Assembly: GCA_002005505.1 (NCBI GenBank)
Contig: KV908476.1
Coordinates: 372,509-385,538, forward strand
Reading direction: 5' to 3'
Length of the DNA stretch: 13,030 nt
Source: Botryococcus braunii
Taxonomy: Eukaryota; Chlorophyta; Trebouxiophyceae
In this document: piece by piece, positions 1 to 7,346 of the stretch
Layout of the letters: every line of letters begins with the position of its first letter
Numbering within the stretch: the stretch's first letter is position 1
Made by a program: the position numbers and the translations under genes
The notes under the pieces: generated by a model
What the model was told of the DNA's origin: nothing
Seen by the model: only the letters and a program-made list of their open reading frames with translations
Database searches by the model: none

Positions 1-268
1 TGGCCCTCAACCGTTAGTGTACCGCCCTCCTCCCCCTTGCCGGCAAAGTTGCACCCGGCACAGTGTGGCCCTCAGTCGCCCGTGTAACGCCCTCCTTCCC
101 CCGCCGCCGAACTTACGCTGGCACAATGTGGCCCTCAGCCGCTAGTGTACCGCCCTCCTCCCACCTGCCGCCGGACTTGCACTGGCACAATGTTGCCCTC
201 AGCCGCTAGTGTACCGCCCTCCCCCCTGCCGCCAAGCTCGCTATGGCACAATGCGGCTCTCAGCTGCC
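1..268. repeat. GC-rich minisatellite, about 64-bp unit
   Basis: Four degenerate tandem units followed by a fragment. Units begin with TGGCCCTCA or a close variant at 1, 66, 129, 193 and 254 (spacings 65, 63, 64, 61). Each carries the blocks TGTACCGCCCTCC, CTGCCGCC and GGCACAATG in the same order. The array runs off the left window edge, so the copy number is a minimum. Several frames stay open across it only because it is GC-rich and periodic; I see no protein-like sequence. Confidence 0.85.
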
Positions 269-270
269 AG

Positions 271-445
271 GTGTGGCTGTACAGCTCCTCCACTGGGCGG
301 CAACATGTGCCCTTCATCTGCCACATGTGGCTGCACAGCTTATGTACAGCACGGCAGTCCGTGCCCTTCATCCGTCACACGTGGCTGTACTGTGTCCCGC
401 GCCGCGGGTTCCTGCACCATGCGGCAGCCTGTGCCCTTCAACCGT
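271..445. repeat. Minisatellite, 54-bp unit, about 3 copies
   Basis: TGTGGCTGTACAG-like starts recur at 271, 325 and 379, exactly 54 bp apart. Each unit contains the block GTGCCCTTCAT(C/A)C followed by GTCAC or GCCAC. It abuts the 64-bp array and shares its GC-rich, CGGC-containing flavour, so the two may derive from one another. Because 54 is a multiple of 3, the frames remain open without implying coding function. Confidence 0.75.
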
Positions 446-691
446 CACTCACAGTCCCGCACCGTACCGCCTGCACTGAGCTGAAGGGTTTTGAGGGGTC
501 GGGCCGCGTCACCAAAAATGGTTTCCCCTAGGGTTTGCCGCAGTGGGATCTGCTTCTGTTGCTGAACTCAGCTCCCGCATGCGTGTTATGGTTAGCGGGC
601 ACCGGATTTCCAGTGGATCTGGCTGTGCCGGTAACCGTCAGCGCTCGCGTTGTTACTAGCCTAGGTTCGAGGTGTAGGTTGGCCGTGCATG

Positions 692-720
692 GCATGACAC
701 GGCACCTGGCCATGTCATGC
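692..720. repeat. Short inverted repeat, 8-bp arms
   Basis: GCATGACA at 692-699 is the exact reverse complement of TGTCATGC at 713-720, with a 13-base loop. It lies just upstream of the 46-bp array. No function is evident. Confidence 0.5.
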
Positions 721-727
721 ATGATAC

Positions 728-885
728 GGGCATGGCTCCTAGCCTAGGTGTCGGGGTTTGGGAGTTAGGCTTTGGGCATGGCTCCTAGCCTAGGTGTCGG
801 GGTTTGGGAGTTAGGCTTAGGGCATGGCTCCTAGCCTAGGTGTTGGGGTTTGGGAGTTAGGCTTAGGGCACGGCTCCTAGCCTAG
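728..885. repeat. Minisatellite, 46-bp unit, 3.4 copies
   Basis: Units begin GGGCATGGCTCC at 728, 774, 820 and 866 (the last as GGGCACGGCTCC), exactly 46 bp apart, with only a few substitutions between copies. Each contains the palindrome CCTAGG and the G/T-rich stretch GGGGTTTGGGAGTTAGG. The fourth copy stops after 20 bp. High identity suggests recent expansion. Confidence 0.92.
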
Positions 886-1037
886 AAACCCTGAGAGAAA
901 TGTTAAGAGCGCCTGGATTTGCAGGGTGTCGCCCACTTCAGCGCACGTAGTACTAGTAGGTGCTGCGCCCGGTCTAGACAAACTTGTACCTTCAGATGTA
1001 ACCCTTCTTGTTCTTCTTCTTGTAGTGCATAGCCATA

Positions 1038-1205
1038 GTGTTGTGCATGGGCACTCTTAATACAAAAGAGTGAATGTTGTGCATGGGCACTCTTAATACA
1101 AAAGAGTGAAGTGTTGTGCATTGGCACACTTAAAATATATGATTAAAGTGTTGTGCATGGGCACTCTTAAAAGATAGAGTGAAGTGTTGTGCATGGGCAC
1201 TCTTC
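1038..1205. repeat. 36-37-bp tandem array, hairpin in most units
   Basis: GTGTTGTGCATGGGCAC or a near match recurs at 1038, 1074, 1111, 1148 and 1184. In the first two units CACTCTT pairs perfectly with AAGAGTG across a 7-base loop. The fourth retains a 6-bp stem, the third is degraded, and the fifth is cut after its left arm. The minus-strand frames repeating SAHAQH come from this array and I do not consider them coding, because the unit length alternates between 36 and 37. Confidence 0.9.
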
Positions 1206-1714
1206 CGAATGAGCGCCTTCTGGACGATCACATTTTTTTCTGTTCCCCTCCTTTCAAAAGGAAACCACATCCCCCTCCCCCCAAAAAGTAGAGAAAAACG
1301 AAATGAATTAGATACATATGTATCTAGTGAAGCCGGGTTGCTCCTGAAATGGCCCATTGGCAATGGGGCCATGAGTCATGTCAGATGGGTCCAAGGGATG
1401 CCCCAAGCTGCAGCTGTGTTACATCATACCCGCCAGCGAATCCCAGCTCTTCTGAATTCGGATTGACTTTTAAAGGTAACAGTGAAATATATCGTTGCCC
1501 TGCTGAATTTGCTTTGACTTTGATTGATGGCAGGGGGCTCCCAGCCGTCCTGTACAGACAAGAATGTAAGATAGAACGTTGCAACGAGTCTATCGAGAGC
1601 GTTCAAGATCTGAAAAGCTTTAGATAAAACAATTGTTGTAATTCACGAGCCCTGTGCGCCGCAGCGATTTCCTTCACTTTACGTAACTCTGTCAGTAAGA
1701 CCTAATCGTTGAAG
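1206..1714. other. Intergenic stretch, no supported feature
   Basis: Frames here are short and interrupted. The stretch near 1475-1540 has a GGTAACAG donor-like site and a TTGATGGCAG acceptor-like site, but the flanking frames do not join into a convincing protein. I see no RNA gene or mobile element. Confidence 0.5.
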
Positions 1715-1761
1715 CTTATACAAGCCCTCCATTCCTTTAGGAAACGGAGGGCTTGTATAAG
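1715..1761. repeat. Perfect 16-bp inverted repeat (hairpin)
   Basis: CTTATACAAGCCCTCC (1715-1730) is the exact reverse complement of GGAGGGCTTGTATAAG (1746-1761). The 15-base loop itself contains TTCC-TTTA-GGAA, which extends the stem. The fold therefore uses nearly all 47 bases. It could be a small foldback element, a structured RNA, or a simple palindrome from replication slippage. The sequence alone does not decide. Confidence 0.85.
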
Positions 1762-1952
1762 ACATGTTAGAGTGTAGAAGGGCGATAATAATTTTCTGTA
1801 GGTTTTCTTTTTGTACCCTTTTTAAAATTGGGTTTACATAGGCGGTTGATTGAAGCAGGATACGGTCGTTTGCTCTGGCATGCAAGGGTCGACGGGCAGC
1901 TTCTACTGCGGTAGTGCAGAGCCCCTGCAGAACCTTGTGCAGCCAGCTGCCC

Positions 1953-2143
1953 CTGTACTGCACCGTCCAGGCCTCGCCTGTTCCTATTCAGGCAGCTCGA
2001 GGCTCGTATGAGATGACTTTTGAATAAATCCTCTGGGTGTTATAACACTAAGTAGTGGCAGTGATTTCTTGGAGTCCCTCCCCTCGTGTTGCCAGCGTAC
2101 CTGTATTGCACCGTCCCGGCCTCGCCTGCGCCTATTCAGTCAG
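1953..2143. repeat. Dispersed direct repeat pair, about 43 bp
   Basis: The segment at 1953-1995 recurs at 2101-2143, offset 148 bp, with about five substitutions. Both copies contain the shared cores TGCACCGTCC and GGCCTCGCCTG. The DNA between them is not obviously duplicated. It may be a remnant of a diverged tandem duplication. Confidence 0.7.
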
Positions 2144-2264
2144 TGTTAGAGGTCAGTGGCGCCTTAGCCAAATGACTATCTTGGACTCCAGCTTGAACGA
2201 ATGTACCTTGCACAAACATGTCCCCCGTCCTCAACAGGGATGTCTGTGCCTGGTACAAAGAGGT

Positions 2265-2296
2265 GAACAAGGACGGGAACGCTTCTGTCCTTGTTC
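2265..2296. repeat. Perfect 10-bp inverted repeat
   Basis: GAACAAGGAC (2265-2274) and GTCCTTGTTC (2287-2296) are exact reverse complements around a 12-base loop. No flanking gene explains it, and it lacks the T-tract of a bacterial-type terminator. Confidence 0.65.
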
Positions 2297-3230
2297 TGCT
2301 GGAGCTCGTGCACGCTTGGGTATCTCCAAGCTGTTCCACAGCCCTGATGAGGGCCCCGTCATTTGATGTAATAGCGTGGGAGCATTCTGAATTTGGTTCT
2401 GAACACCCCTGAACCGTGAAAAAGTCCGGAAACCCCAGTCAATACCTGTGTACAAGCATACGTCTTTTGCTGGCTTGTGTCTTCCTGCACGGCACAATAG
2501 ACATGGGGTTTTTCAAACCAGGGATTCTGCAGGGGTTACAGCTATGTTACTTATACTCTCTGTCACCTTGAAGGTCTTGAAAAATCGCACGGGTGTGATA
2601 GTTTGATAGAGCTTTCAGGAATGCTGGGAGAGGGGAGTGGCACCTCCGCAGCTGACTGACGCTTTACTACAGATCCCCCCGACAATGTTGATTATATTAC
2701 CATTTCGAGAAGAAGAAGCAGCCATTTGTCTGGAGGCCCACTAGAGGCGGATGAGATGGACTGAATAGAAGTTGCAATCAGCTGCCTCCAACGCAACCGT
2801 TGCAAATTGTCGTCAAAACTCAACAAGAAACCCATGCGAAACCATTGAAGATAATTTCGAGTCGTGCGTAAGAACAAAACCTTGCATGTTCCCTACAAGA
2901 TACATTTGTACTGCATTACTTGCAAGTACCGCAATTTCTATTTGGGGGTTTGTTTCTGTACCGAAAAAAGGCAAGTCGTGCAAATCTGATCTGCAGCCAG
3001 GCCCCTCTACCCTCCACATGCCACATTGAAGGATGGGGGAAATTAGGGACAAGAGGAGGGGGCTTGGAGTGGGCGTATTTGATCCAAGTGAGATGGGCAC
3101 GTGCACAAGCACACGAACACACATATCGAAAGTAGGCCCTTGCTGTAAACATTGAACACAAAAGTTGAGTCACGACACCATAATGCATTGCAGAACATGA
3201 CCTGAACCAAAGCATGGCAATGTTGGTACG
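2297..3230. other. Intergenic stretch, no supported feature
   Basis: Open frames on both strands are under about 105 codons, overlap each other, and show no domain or motif I recognise. I see no tandem repeat or RNA gene. Unrecognised short exons cannot be excluded by eye. Confidence 0.45.
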
Positions 3231-3326
3231 TACCCTATCCCCTTGCCACTGTTGCTAAAGCAGCAATGGTATAGGGTATACCCTATTCCCGTGCAACTGT
3301 TGCTAAACCAGCAATGGCTGGAAGAT
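3231..3326. repeat. 48-bp tandem pair with palindromic junction
   Basis: A unit beginning TACCCTAT at 3231 repeats at 3279; the copies agree well through CAGCAATGG and then diverge. Unit 1 is itself a foldback: TACCCTAT (3231-3238) pairs with ATAGGGTA (3271-3278), and inside it CCACTGTTGCT nearly pairs with AGCAGCAATGG. The junction of the two units makes a perfect 16-bp palindrome, ATAGGGTATACCCTAT, at 3271-3286. Confidence 0.8.
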
Positions 3327-3327
3327 T

Positions 3328-3356
3328 AAAAAAAGAAAAAGGAAAAAAAGAAAAAG
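3328..3356 (+). repeat. A-rich purine tract, 29 bases
   Basis: An uninterrupted run of A and G directly after the 48-bp repeat pair. It resembles the degenerate A tail of a retroposed sequence, but I see no matching body or target-site duplication. Confidence 0.6.
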
Positions 3357-3626
3357 TAATCAAGCTTTGTAGTCACTCCTTCCCAAAAGACCCTACACCC
3401 CAAGTAACATGCTCCCAGCACATAGACTTGTTCCACAACGTGATTTAACTGCAGAGTATGGTTGACCAGCGGGAACACTATACACTGTGTATCAAGACTT
3501 GTATCATGAATATTCTGTGGGTGTATCACTTTTTTAAAGCAAGCGTAGGCTAACTGATCTCGGGATAACACATGATGGCAAAGGTTGAAATTCTTGCTTA
3601 ACACATTGTTCCTATCTACATCAGCT

Positions 3627-3686
3627 GAGTGTCCCCTCTCTCTAGTGGCATACACCGCGTGGAGAGTATGCCACTAGAGTACACTC
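3627..3686. repeat. 60-bp imperfect hairpin, 14-bp perfect core
   Basis: CTCTAGTGGCATAC (3640-3653) is the exact reverse complement of GTATGCCACTAGAG (3666-3679), with a 12-base loop. Outside it, GAGTGT (3627-3632) pairs with ACACTC (3681-3686), giving a second stem across a small asymmetric internal loop. This fits a small foldback element or structured RNA. Confidence 0.8.
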
Positions 3687-4341
3687 GAATAGTATGTCAA
3701 AATCTGCGCACTGAATAAAAATGTAAGCCGAGACAGATCCAGCTCATGTTTACAATGAATGACGGCCAAATCACCACAAAACTGACACCTCAAAGATGCT
3801 CATTAGACAGTACGATGCAGAATATGACCTTCCCTGCAAAATCTTTTTTATGATCAGATAGATCCCTATCGGCAGGGAAAAAAAAAGTTGAAAGTCTTCA
3901 CGTCCTGTCACACCTTTACAGACCCACATTATACAAACCCCGCAGATTATGCCTAATGACCGATTCACCAAGGCGGCACAACAGGTATACTCCAGGAAAA
4001 ACATGCAACCAAACGCGCCTATCACTCATTCAATGAAATAACCCTGAATCAAAAATTATCATATCCCAGGTACATGTAAGCACCGACTTGACCCGTACAC
4101 ACACATCTCAATCTCATCAAGCTGCAACCCATACCCCTGAAAATGCGATGGCAGCTTCTGTGCTTCTGCAACATATCTTCTCAAGACCAAAATGCTTTGC
4201 TCCTCAAGCTTTTGGAGTTACATACTTGCACAAGTGAAAAATGTACATTGATACAGAACCACCCAGCTCCTAATGCTGTGGTTTCTCAGCACCTTCCACC
4301 ATTGTAAAATCTCTCCATCAGATATGACGGCATCACATCAA
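3687..4341. other. Downstream flank of the minus-strand gene
   Basis: No protein-like frame is visible. On the minus strand, just past the stop of the candidate gene, TGTAA occurs at 4222-4218, about 120 bases after the stop; TGTAA is the usual poly(A) signal of chlorophyte algae. On the plus strand AATAAA at 3714-3719 is followed by TGTAAG at 3722, but no plus-strand gene leads into it. Both are weak signals. Confidence 0.35.
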
Positions 4342-5691
4342 TCACTTTTTCTCTGCCAACCCAGCATATGCCACAATAGCATGCCTGGAGGTTGGGGAAA
4401 GCTTTGAACATGGACTGCGGGAAGCATGAGTGTACTTCCGGATAGGCTGCTGCTTGCCAAGTTTTGCGAATGCCAGTAACGCATCCTTATCAGTCATTTT
4501 GCTTTGAGCCTGCAGTAGGAGCGGACACAACTCAGAAAAAAAAATGTGGCGGAAATCAAGGAAGCTTATGCCATGCAACAGTATGGGAGACCAGATTGCA
4601 AAACCATTGGACATCATGAGACCAGCAAAACTACATTTTCCTGAATCAAACAACCTTTCAGTATCAAGTTATGTTACCACCCCAACATCCTTCTCCAATG
4701 TTCACCAGGCACAGTCTGCCTCTGGACATCACATCTAAACAACAGCCACCGGGAGTTGCCCACCTTCTGCTGCTTGGGAGATGCAATCCCCGTTCTTTTT
4801 TCCTTGCCAGCACCCAACTCTGAGTATCGGTACATCCCATACAATGGACTTGCACGGAGACGCCGTTGAGTTTCCTCCCTTGTCAACTCTTGTGAGGAGT
4901 GTTTAAGTGGCTTCTCGATCAAAGTAGGCTTCTCAGAAACCACTTTCTCAGTTGTCCTCCAGGCAGTCCAAAAGATTGGCCTGGAAGCAAAGCTCGGGGC
5001 AAATGGAGTAGAATCAGGACGCCCAGGAACCTATGCCCAAGAAAGATTTCAATTTCCAAACTGAAGGGGTTTCACGTCCCTACAGAAACCTGCGGAGCAT
5101 GAACAATACAACAGAAGAAAAGACACGAGTACAGATCGATGCATTCACCACAAACAACTTTTGATAAGCAAGTCATACCCTTCTTAGAAAATGAGGGCCA
5201 AGGCACTTGGAGTGCGGCAATAGAGGCCTCCCCCTTAAACTAGAAAAGGCACCAAAACTGTATGCATCTCCAGTGAAATGGCGCACGCGTGCCCCCGGTC
5301 GGGCTTGGCGGTCAGGTCCAAAGGCGAAACCTAGTGGAGGGGCCAAAGACAACACATTTTCAAAAGAGGTTCATTCCGTTCCAAGTCAGAATAAGCAAAT
5401 CAAAGAGCACTGGATATATTAAACTACCTTGAGCAGAAGCTTTGTGATTTACAAGCGCCTTTGTAGTGAATTGCCGGTCAATACCTGCCGAAAAGTCAAA
5501 TGGGTCAGCGCAGACACCCTACAGGTAAGATGTGCAGGTCTCTCAAGGAGCACAGAAGTACTCAGGTCCAGACAATTATACTCCCCTGCCCTTAATTCCA
5601 CCACTCGTTTTGCAGAGGACTTGACAAGTGGCTTACCTTTGTAATGCCGCAGGACTAAACGGGTGCACTTCACGATGTGCCTCCTCGGCAT
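4342..5691 (-). CDS. Four-exon unknown protein, about 213 aa
   Basis: I do not recognise this protein. On the minus strand four segments join into one open frame: exon 1 5691-5637 (starts MPRRHIV), exon 2 5330-5179, exon 3 5030-4764, exon 4 4509-4342 (ends with TGA). The introns (5636-5331, 5178-5031, 4763-4510; 306, 148 and 254 bp) begin GTAAGC, GTATGA, GTGGGC and end CTAG, ATAG, GCAG. Junction phases 1, 0 and 0 agree exactly, which is the main evidence. The product is basic, soluble-looking, with no signal peptide or membrane segment. It contains the patches FTGDAYSFGAF, RPIFWTAWR and SPLYGMYRYSEL, a charged Glu/Lys-rich middle, and a Lys/Ser-rich C-terminus ending AEKK. The 5' end is uncertain: the T-rich stretch just before exon 1 ends in an AG, so exon 1 may be internal, with a start further upstream (for example the MSSAPSVEG frame from 6084). 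The joins are inferred by eye, without transcript support. Confidence 0.6.
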
Positions 5692-6498
5692 AGCAAAAGC
5701 ACAAACAAGCCAAGACAACGGGGCATTATGTCCGATAGTAGCTTTTCCAACATGGCGGACGGATCCTCTGCCGCCATTCTGAGCGCGAGAGCCTCGCATA
5801 CAGGCCAAAACCCGGACTTGGCTCGAGCTGCCTGTCCCGATATACCTTTCCAACAGAAAGACAGCGCTTTCCGGCTGCCCTCTCGGGCGCCCTTGGCCTT
5901 AAATAAAGTGGTCAGATGGCTCGTCAGCTGCCTTGAAATGTTGTGAGGGTTTGCAGTCGCCAAGTGGGAAGTATTCACGGGCCCCCATCTTCCGGGATGA
6001 CATAAACCCAAGATCCGTAGCTGCGGATCTTGCGTACTCGTTCCTCTTGAAGAGCGGCCCTTCCACACTTGGTGCAGAAGACATAAGAGACTGATATATT
6101 TCATTTTTCCTTTTAGAAGGGAAAAGGACCAGTGTGGTTCACTGCCATGCACAAACAAAAGAGGGTGATTCTCCTGAAATGCAACAAAACAGGAGCATTC
6201 AGCAGCGTTGCAACATACTACGGACCACCCATTATGCTTGTGTGAAGTGGGAAGGATCCTTATCGGGCACAACTTGGGAGCCGCTGAGAATAATACTTAA
6301 GGGTTTTTAAGAACGATAACCCCATCATCAACATTATGCGATCATTGAAATGACGCAATGGTGGAACAACAGACCGCGCAAGCACAGTGTTCTAAAACTT
6401 GATGGACGTTCCGTTTAATGGACTGTTCCTTGGATTCTGCCGAGCAGAATAGGCACAATGCCTTCGCCATCTCCTTGAATGTCCGAAGTGCAGGTGGG

Positions 6499-6500
<2 letters not shown>
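5692..6500. other. Possible 5' region of minus-strand gene
   Basis: Several minus-strand frames look mildly protein-like: MSSAPSVEGPLF from 6084, MAAEDPSAMLEK from about 5776, and a frame ending SFCWKG directly at a strong donor-like AAAGGTATAT near 5841. None joins exon 1 of the downstream gene in phase with good sites on both sides. A perfect 9-bp inverted repeat (CAAGATCCG 6009-6017, CGGATCTTG 6024-6032, loop 6 bases) lies here. From 6273 to 6500 I see nothing. Confidence 0.4.

Positions 6501-6587
<87 letters not shown>
6501..6587 (+). repeat. (GA)n microsatellite, about 43 repeats
   Basis: 87 bases of uninterrupted GA directly abut the first base of the retrotransposon LTR. Its last five bases, GAGAG (6583-6587), are the likely left copy of the 5-bp target-site duplication. 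The right flank lies outside the window, so this cannot be confirmed. The RERERE-repeating frame across it is an artefact of the dinucleotide repeat. Confidence 0.97.
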
Positions 6588-6589
<2 letters not shown>

Positions 6590-6674
6590 TTGTGTTAATT
6601 AATTTTATGCCTTTCCCTCAGAGGAGTAATAATGGCAAGTCTCCGTATGAAGACAATACCAATTAGGAAAGAGA

Positions 6675-6695
6675 GGCAGAACCCTGAGTTCTGCC
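6675..6695. repeat. LTR hairpin, 8-bp perfect stem
   Basis: GGCAGAAC (6675-6682) and GTTCTGCC (6688-6695) are exact reverse complements with a 5-base loop. It lies 87 bases into the LTR and could be a protein-binding dyad or RNA stem in the LTR transcript. Confidence 0.65.
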
Positions 6696-6790
6696 AGGCA
6701 ATACATGCATTTGAACGAAGACTATCATAACGCAAGTTACAGACACGTTTGTAGAAAGGAGGCATATGGGGCAAGCACGGATAGGGAAGG

Positions 6791-6933
6791 CACTTGGTTG
6801 GAACTATAGTGGCACTCCGGGTGTCTATCAATCAGTTGCTAACCAGTCCTTGACTTGTATATGTCCGTGCCTACTTAACAACGCACAAGTAGGAGGACAT
6901 CGTCTAACACCCTCCGTGCCGCCACCATGCAGG
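6791..6933 (+). repeat. LTR internal direct repeat, copy A (143 bp)
   Basis: Identical by eye to 7112-7254, offset 321 bp. It contains a hairpin at 6861-6900: ATGTCC pairs with GGACAT and CCTACTT with AAGTAGG, with a 10-base loop and a small internal loop. It ends in GCCGCCACCATGC, an ATG (6927) in a strong Kozak-like context, which here opens only a four-codon frame. Confidence 0.95.
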
Positions 6934-7111
6934 TGACTTAATCCTTATTGTATTCCTGGATTTAGCACTCAGATGAACATTGTTAGAACATGTTAGACAT
7001 ATAGAGTTGAGTTTAGCTCATCGGACAAAGTAATGAACACGACCTGGGTGAGAGCAGGTTAGGCGTGTTTGAACTGCGTCACCTTGTTAGGAGAGATGAG
7101 AGATATTGTAA

Positions 7112-7254
7112 CACTTGGTTGGAACTATAGTGGCACTCCGGGTGTCTATCAATCAGTTGCTAACCAGTCCTTGACTTGTATATGTCCGTGCCTACTTAAC
7201 AACGCACAAGTAGGAGGACATCGTCTAACACCCTCCGTGCCGCCACCATGCAGG
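7112..7254 (+). repeat. LTR internal direct repeat, copy B (143 bp)
   Basis: Second identical copy, with the same hairpin at 7182-7221 and the same Kozak-like ATG at 7248. From that ATG a 19-codon frame runs across the LTR end and primer binding site to a TGA at 7305-7307. The repeat ends 24 bp before the LTR boundary. Confidence 0.95.
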
Positions 7255-7278
7255 ATACGCCAAGCCCAGAATATTTCA

Positions 7279-7292
7279 GGTTATGGGCCCAC
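7279..7292 (+). other. Primer binding site, half initiator tRNA-Met
   Basis: GGTTATGGGCCCAC starts on the base after the LTR's terminal CA. From memory it is the reverse complement of the anticodon loop and 5' stem of eukaryotic initiator tRNA-Met (containing GGGCCCAUAACC), not of the tRNA 3' end. The same arrangement is known for Drosophila copia, where a cleaved tRNA half primes minus-strand synthesis; algal copia elements may share it. The fourteenth base (C) agrees with plant initiator tRNA as I recall it, while animal versions would give G at position 14. Confidence 0.85.
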
Positions 7293-7346
7293 GGGCTCGG
7301 ATGCTGAGAGTGGGTGGCGCCTAAATCGGAGCTCACTAGACTGTGA

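Larger units (their letters stand above)
6588..7278 (+). repeat. 5' LTR, 691 bp
   Basis: It starts TGTTGTG and ends TTTCA, so it carries the standard TG...CA termini. The start is confirmed by the 13-base match to the 3' LTR, and the end by the primer binding site that follows directly. It contains a perfect 8-bp hairpin (6675-6695), two identical 143-bp segments (6791-6933, 7112-7254) and a 178-bp spacer. In copia elements the LTR supplies promoter and poly(A) functions. AT-rich TATATG (6859-6864, again 321 bp on) and CATATAG in the spacer are candidate promoter elements, but I cannot place the transcription start. Confidence 0.9.

Noticed and set aside
145..531. Plus-strand open frames of up to 128 codons at the left edge
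   Set aside because: They lie in GC-rich tandem arrays, overlap in three frames, and show only periodic Cys/Pro/Ser composition without protein character.
663..680. GGTTCGAGG as a tRNA B-box
   Set aside because: No matching A-box, acceptor stem or cloverleaf could be built around it.
903..1372. Minus-strand frames repeating SAHAQH
   Set aside because: Direct translation of the 36-37-bp array; unit lengths not divisible by three break the frame between copies.
2218..2412. Plus-strand 64-codon frame starting MSPVLNRDVCAWYKEV
   Set aside because: The start looks protein-like, but there is no family match, the frame overlaps a 10-bp inverted repeat, and three other frames across it are also open.
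5449..5636. Direct read-through of exon 1 (frame continuing GKPLVKSSAKR) as coding exon
   Set aside because: It ends in a CAG-GTATTG donor-like site in phase 0, which does not fit the phase-1 acceptor of exon 2. Splicing at the earlier AAAG-GTAAGC site fits exactly. Intron retention cannot be excluded.
5677..5946. Plus-strand 89-codon frame opposite the start of the minus-strand gene
   Set aside because: No motif, GC-rich region with several frames open on both strands, and no splice-compatible continuation found. A divergent first exon is possible but not supported.
6418..6666. Plus-strand frame with a long Arg-Glu repeat
   Set aside because: Produced by the GA microsatellite and runs on into the LTR; no conserved sequence on either side.
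7309..7326. TGGCGCC near 7314 as an alternative primer binding site of lysine-tRNA type
   Set aside because: It is not next to an LTR-like CA end, and the match beyond TGGCGCC is poor; the site at 7279 abuts the LTR end and matches 14 bases.
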